Under the pieces are notes generated by a model that had not been told where the DNA came from, made no database searches, and saw only the letters and a list, made by a program, of their open reading frames with translations. Of a DNA stretch of 64,000 nucleotides, positions 59,955-64,000 are shown one piece after another; positions within the stretch are counted from its first letter, which is position 1; every line of letters begins with the position of its first letter. Made by a program: the position numbers and the translations under genes. This stretch comes from Anagrus nilaparvatae (lineage: Eukaryota > Arthropoda > Insecta > Hymenoptera > Mymaridae), in NCBI GenBank assembly GCA_022575985.1, contig JAKSXM010000007.1, forward strand, positions 10,666,501-10,730,500, given 5' to 3'.

Positions 59955-62058
59955 AGATAGTAATAGATCTTGTAATTATTTTAGATAAAATTAATTATAT
60001 ATATATATAAATTTTAAATAACGAGAAATTAATTAATTAAAAAATAATAAATACACTGTACATAGAGCACAAAGATTGTAGTCTATAGATTTGGATTTAA
60101 GAATGTGCTTCTTATATATATTTATATATACCAAGGACTTGGCATTGATATATTTGAAATATATTTGAAATAAATTTTTTTTTTTGAGAGTATATTTATT
60201 TTCGAAATTATTATTGCTATTATTTTTTAAGAACTGTAGTTTATATTTGTAAGACATTGCATTATTATGTTAATTAATTATATAAAATAAATAGAGTTTT
60301 GTTTACATGTAAAGTATACTTTTGTAAAAATGTAAATTGTACAATTGTTAAAAGTACATTTTTTTTCTTATTCACTTATTTTAACGAAACTCAAAAAATA
60401 TTATTTATTTTATCTTTCAATTTTACAATTTTTGAATATAATTTTTTTAAAATTATGTTTACTTGTAAAATTATCATATGATATTTATTTATTGAAGTTT
60501 TTTTTGATTTTTAATTTATAATTAATACAAAAAATTGCAAAGTGTGAGATTAGAACTTATCTTGACTGCATAAAGTCGAGTAAAAAAAAAAATGTTGAAT
60601 AATATAGAAATAGATTTTTAAGTATACAGCAGTTTTTGGAATAAAATTTAGATTTTTAGGCACTGATGAAATTATTCGACAAAAATTTGAAAGTGAATCA
60701 TTTTCTTTCTTTTTTTAATATCATAATATCAATAAAATATAAAATAAATTTATACTTTACTGTTTTTATATACAGTTAATAGTAAAAGTAAAATTTTTTT
60801 TAAGTGTATAAAATTTTTAAGCTTTTTTGCAAAGCACATTCATGCCGCTAAATAAAATTCGAGTAAATTGTTGAATAATGGAGAAAAAAATGGCTATACT
60901 ATATAATAATGTACAAAATTATGTATTCAATATTAAAAATGTTGTGAATGTTATCACAGAATAATATGAGAGTTTGAGTGAGTGTTGAAACGAAAGAAAA
61001 CTGCAGATATGAAAAATAAAAAAACTCTCAAGCCTGGCATATGTACGTAATTAATTTAAAAAAATAAATAATACCTTACTATGAAAATTGTGTAAAAATT
61101 ACATAATGGATTTAATTGAAAAAAGTGCAATTTATATTTTATTTATCTTTGTTGTTAGAGAATTTTTTAAATATATATACTTGAAATCTGTATTTTGTAT
61201 TAAAACTCAACTGCCATTGCAATTACGAAAATATAATATTTTTATAATTTCAATTAAAAATGTAAATCGCTTTAAAGTTTAAATTACAAACAAAATCTAT
61301 AGCATGTTTTAATTAGAAAAATTAATAAAAACAAAAGCCCCATGAGAGGCTTATATAAAAAAAGTTTTTTTTAATTTTTAACACCATTGTTGCGAACTGT
61401 AAATCTTTACAAATTAATTCTGTATAATTTTTTATATCCAAGGATAAATGTTGTTGAATATGTATTATATGTATATGTTGAAATTCCAAAATAAAAAATT
61501 AAATCCTGGTATTCTTAAAAAAATATTTTATTATTCAATACCTAGCTCATATACGTATGACCCTATATTTAAATTTAATCTCATGATAAATATTTAAAAA
61601 CAAAGCTATATATGGTTTTTTCCTAAAATAACAAAATTTTTTAATTTTACTTGACTTGCCTCTGATCTCTGTTCGATATAAGTCCCTTTTTGGCAATTTC
61701 TGCATAGGTATTATCAAACTGCATTCTTGATTCTCACTCTGCGAGCTTTTTTTATAAATGCATTGGTAAGTGCTGCTACTGTCGGAGAAATGAAGAAATA
61801 AAATTTTAATTCGCCATTTGTCACGTAACACACCTGCGTAACGCAATCTTACAAGTTGTATTAGTTTTATTATCTATATACATATTATTAAATAATTATT
61901 GATATTAATTTAAAAATTTTTATTTTTTTATTTTAAAATCACTATTATGAAACTCTTTTCTTATTTAGAAATTTGATAAAATTAGAAAAAGGATTTGTTA
62001 ACAAATTTAAGATTAAAGATGTGATTGTTTATTTATAAACAAAATAAAATTTTAAAAC
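59955..62058. other. Intergenic region between hexokinase and the FHIP2 gene
   Basis: It begins with the hexokinase 3'UTR; AATAAA signals lie at 60046-60051, 60169-60174 and 60286-60291. The rest is AT-rich. The segment 61650-61850 has more G and C and ends with cacgtaacacacctgcgtaacgc, which is the likely promoter or 5'UTR of the FHIP2 gene. A 99-codon minus-strand frame crosses it, but nothing marks it as a gene. Confidence 0.5.
60046..60291 (+). terminator. Candidate hexokinase polyadenylation signals
   Basis: Three AATAAA hexamers occur 92-337 bases after the stop codon (60046, 60169, 60286). The second is followed by a T-rich run and ttgagagtat, the third by gttttgtttacatgt, a GT/T-rich element of the kind found after cleavage sites. 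Which is used cannot be told. Confidence 0.4.
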
Positions 62059-64000
62059 ATGATCAGTGGAATACAAACAGCTTTAAAAAATGCTATTGAC
62101 GTGGTAAGATTTTAAAATTGTATACTAAAAGCGAATTTTTTCATATTAGTAGGTACTTATGCAATTTTCAGAAAATTCATTTTTACTTTTTGTAATAACT
62201 TGAATGGAATTTAAAAAGGAGTCAAATATCATTTTACCATAAATCATTATTTATGCATTTTTTGACTTATTTTATGCATATTTCAGATTGCTCCCCCAGC
62301 CACACCATTACAAGATTTCACTTACCATTGGAAGCAGCTTATGAATTTTTATGTTAATCATATAAATGAATCAAAAGTTCTTGTTGAAACAACAAACATT
62401 CCAAGACATTTGGATAGGTTATTAGATTTATTACTTATTGAAGAACAAGAATTAGAGGAACCAGGTCCATGTTTAGAATATTTACTGCAGCACAGACTTT
62501 TAGATTTACTAGCTAGTTTAGCGAGTGCGGAAACTCCCCCTGGAATGCGTCTTGTTTGTTTGACATTCTTTCGCAAATTACTTAAAAAATCAAAACATTC
62601 ACTTTTGCATCATGCAGCTGTATATGGACCAGTTCAAAAATTAATTTCTTTATGTAATGGGAATCTTGCTTCGCCAATAGAAGATGATGAAATTCAATTT
62701 CTTTTGTGTATTTGTTTTTTAGTTTGTAAATATCCTCATATAACAAATATAGTTAATGATTTTAGTACTATTACCAAAGTTGAAAATTTAAACTGTGATA
62801 ATGAAAAGTCGGAAATTGAAAAAGTTACTTTTGTACCATCTAGAAAATTAAACAATGCTAATCCGTTATTTAAGCCTTTAAATACACAAGCTGTAACTCT
62901 AGTTAATCCTGATTTATTTAAGTATGTGTAAATATTTATTTAACAAATTTTATTTTAAAATTCATTTTTTAATAATAAAAATTTTAACTCATTTAGAAAA
63001 AGTCCATCAACTAACAACGACCATACAGAAATATGCGAGCCATCCCAAAATACTAATAACGTAATGCAATCTTTTTCTACACAATCAACAAATTCTCTAA
63101 AAGACATTGAAAATGTATCTCAATCATCAAGTCCAAGTTTACTAAATTCAGTGTATAATACCAGATATACTAATTCCACAATAACAATGACAGATAACTT
63201 TGATACCTTAAAGCTTGACACTGAATATTTACCAGATATTAAATCTAAATATGACGAAAAGCAAAATATTCTCATAAGTAATCCTAGTAGTCCAGAACGT
63301 TCAAAATGTTTACTATTAGAATCTTTAAAAAGTTATGTTAATAGTGCTGTAAGTGTTTAATTTTTAAAAATGAAACAAAGCTTTACATAAAACTATAATT
63401 TTAGGATAACAGGATTAGAATTAGAGCATGCGAAGGAATAATGGTGTTAGCGTCGTTAGATGATGAATTATTTGCAGATATTGTAGTAAAAAGTGATTTA
63501 GCTAGTGTGGTTGCAAAACGTTTAGAATTTTTATTTAATTTAATTCCAGCTCATATTGATCCTAGTGAAATTGATGATATTGAAGTTACTTGGGGCCTTG
63601 ATTCTCCCCCATTGACAAATAAAAATAAATTTTCTGGTTGTCGTAAGGTAGCTGGTTTTTTAGTTTGGTTTGATTTTTGTAATCAGTTAACAAAAGAAGC
63701 TCATCCTGATGTTGCTGATAATGTAGCTAAAACAATTAGAATTTATTTTTTTGAAAAAATTTTAACACCAGCACTTTCTGCTCATCATGCTATTTTAATT
63801 ACAGCATTAATAGCTAAATGCTTACGAGATGTTTCGTCTTCACCATTAAGTAAAGGTATATTTAATATAAATTTTTTATCATTTTCAATACTAATGTAAA
63901 ACAACTTTCAGAAATGAGTATATGGTTTGTTGGTCACCAGAGACATCCAGATGTTCAAGGTGTAATTTCTTGGCCAGTTTTGCATCAACTAATTGAAAAT
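62059..64000 (+). CDS. FHIP2A: FHIP2-like (FAM160B) protein, 5' part
   Basis: FHIP proteins join FTS and Hook into the adaptor that links dynein-1 to membrane cargo; FHIP2A serves ER-to-Golgi traffic. Exons are 62059-62103, 62287-62921, 62997-63348, 63405-63855 and 63912 to the window edge, with phases 0, 2, 0, 1 all agreeing: 524 aa so far, the full family protein being about 750. The start is MISGIQTALKNAIDVIAPPATPLQDFTYHWKQL. Family blocks in order are NIPRHLDRLLDLLLIEEQELEEPGPCLEYLLQHRLLDLL, ETPPGMRLVCLTFFRKLL, GPVQKLISLC and EDDEIQFLLCI, then, after a variable Ser/Asn-rich region (residues about 205-345), IRIRACEGIMVLASLDDELF, EVTWGLDS, CRKVAGFLVWFDFCNQL and MSIWFVGHQRHPDVQG. The 3' end lies outside the window. 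FHIP2A versus FHIP2B cannot be separated in an insect; the gene is probably the single co-orthologue. Confidence 0.9.

Noticed and set aside
61547..61846. 99-codon minus-strand open frame (MRYAGVLRDKWRIKIL...)
   Set aside because: No recognisable domain; it lies in the slightly G+C-richer segment upstream of the FHIP2 gene, where a long frame can arise by chance, and its second half is Lys/Phe/Tyr-rich noise.
1..64000. CRISPR arrays, bacterial operons, rRNA, clear tRNA genes, or integrated viral genes
   Set aside because: None seen; the window is an ordinary animal nuclear segment, and the reverse transcriptase remnants are of LINE and Penelope type, not retroviral.

Overview
This is a eukaryotic nuclear window: very AT-rich, with genes split by GT-AG introns, most of them short and AT-rich. 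It carries single-copy animal genes set among many small transposon remnants. The gene content (an HPS1 orthologue, an Abraxas 2/ABRO1 orthologue, one hexokinase of about 50 kDa, an FHIP2-type FTS-Hook-interacting protein), the base composition and the repeat load suggest an insect. A hymenopteran such as a parasitoid wasp is a reasonable guess, but the species cannot be fixed from sequence alone.

Layout. (1) About 870-10277, + strand: an unrecognised serine/proline-rich protein of about 235 aa in four exons. One intron appears to be GC-AG; the last is 7.9 kb and holds a dead non-LTR retrotransposon and a 2.7 kb foldback element (6220-8939). (2) 13880-16299, + strand: HPS1, seven exons, 642 aa, a BLOC-3 subunit. 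(3) 16984-19190, - strand: Abraxas 2/ABRO1, six exons, 448 aa, the BRISC scaffold, tail-to-tail with HPS1. (4) 20545-59954, + strand: hexokinase. Six shared exons (56226-59954) are preceded by three possible alternative first exons at 20545, 26370 and 40369, all in the same splice phase; the gene would span nearly 40 kb. (5) 62059 to the window end, + strand: FHIP2-like gene, cut by the window edge.

The long hexokinase 5' introns and the other gaps hold a degraded R1/I-type non-LTR element with RNase H (about 30110-31240), a degraded Penelope-like element (about 34290-35350), a possible tRNA-derived SINE (about 19550-19880), and at least a dozen palindromic or terminal-inverted-repeat elements of 0.1-2.7 kb. 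Several belong to families with two or more copies here. None contains a recognisable intact transposase.

The genes share no pathway: HPS1 acts in lysosome-related organelle biogenesis, Abraxas 2 in K63-deubiquitination, hexokinase in glycolysis, FHIP2 in dynein cargo linkage. The most unusual things are the foldback element, with arms of about 950 bp around six units carrying runs of 9-14 G and a 25-bp minisatellite, lying inside a transcribed intron; the multi-promoter design of hexokinase; and the density of intronic hairpins able to form double-stranded RNA. No exon model has been tested against RNA.
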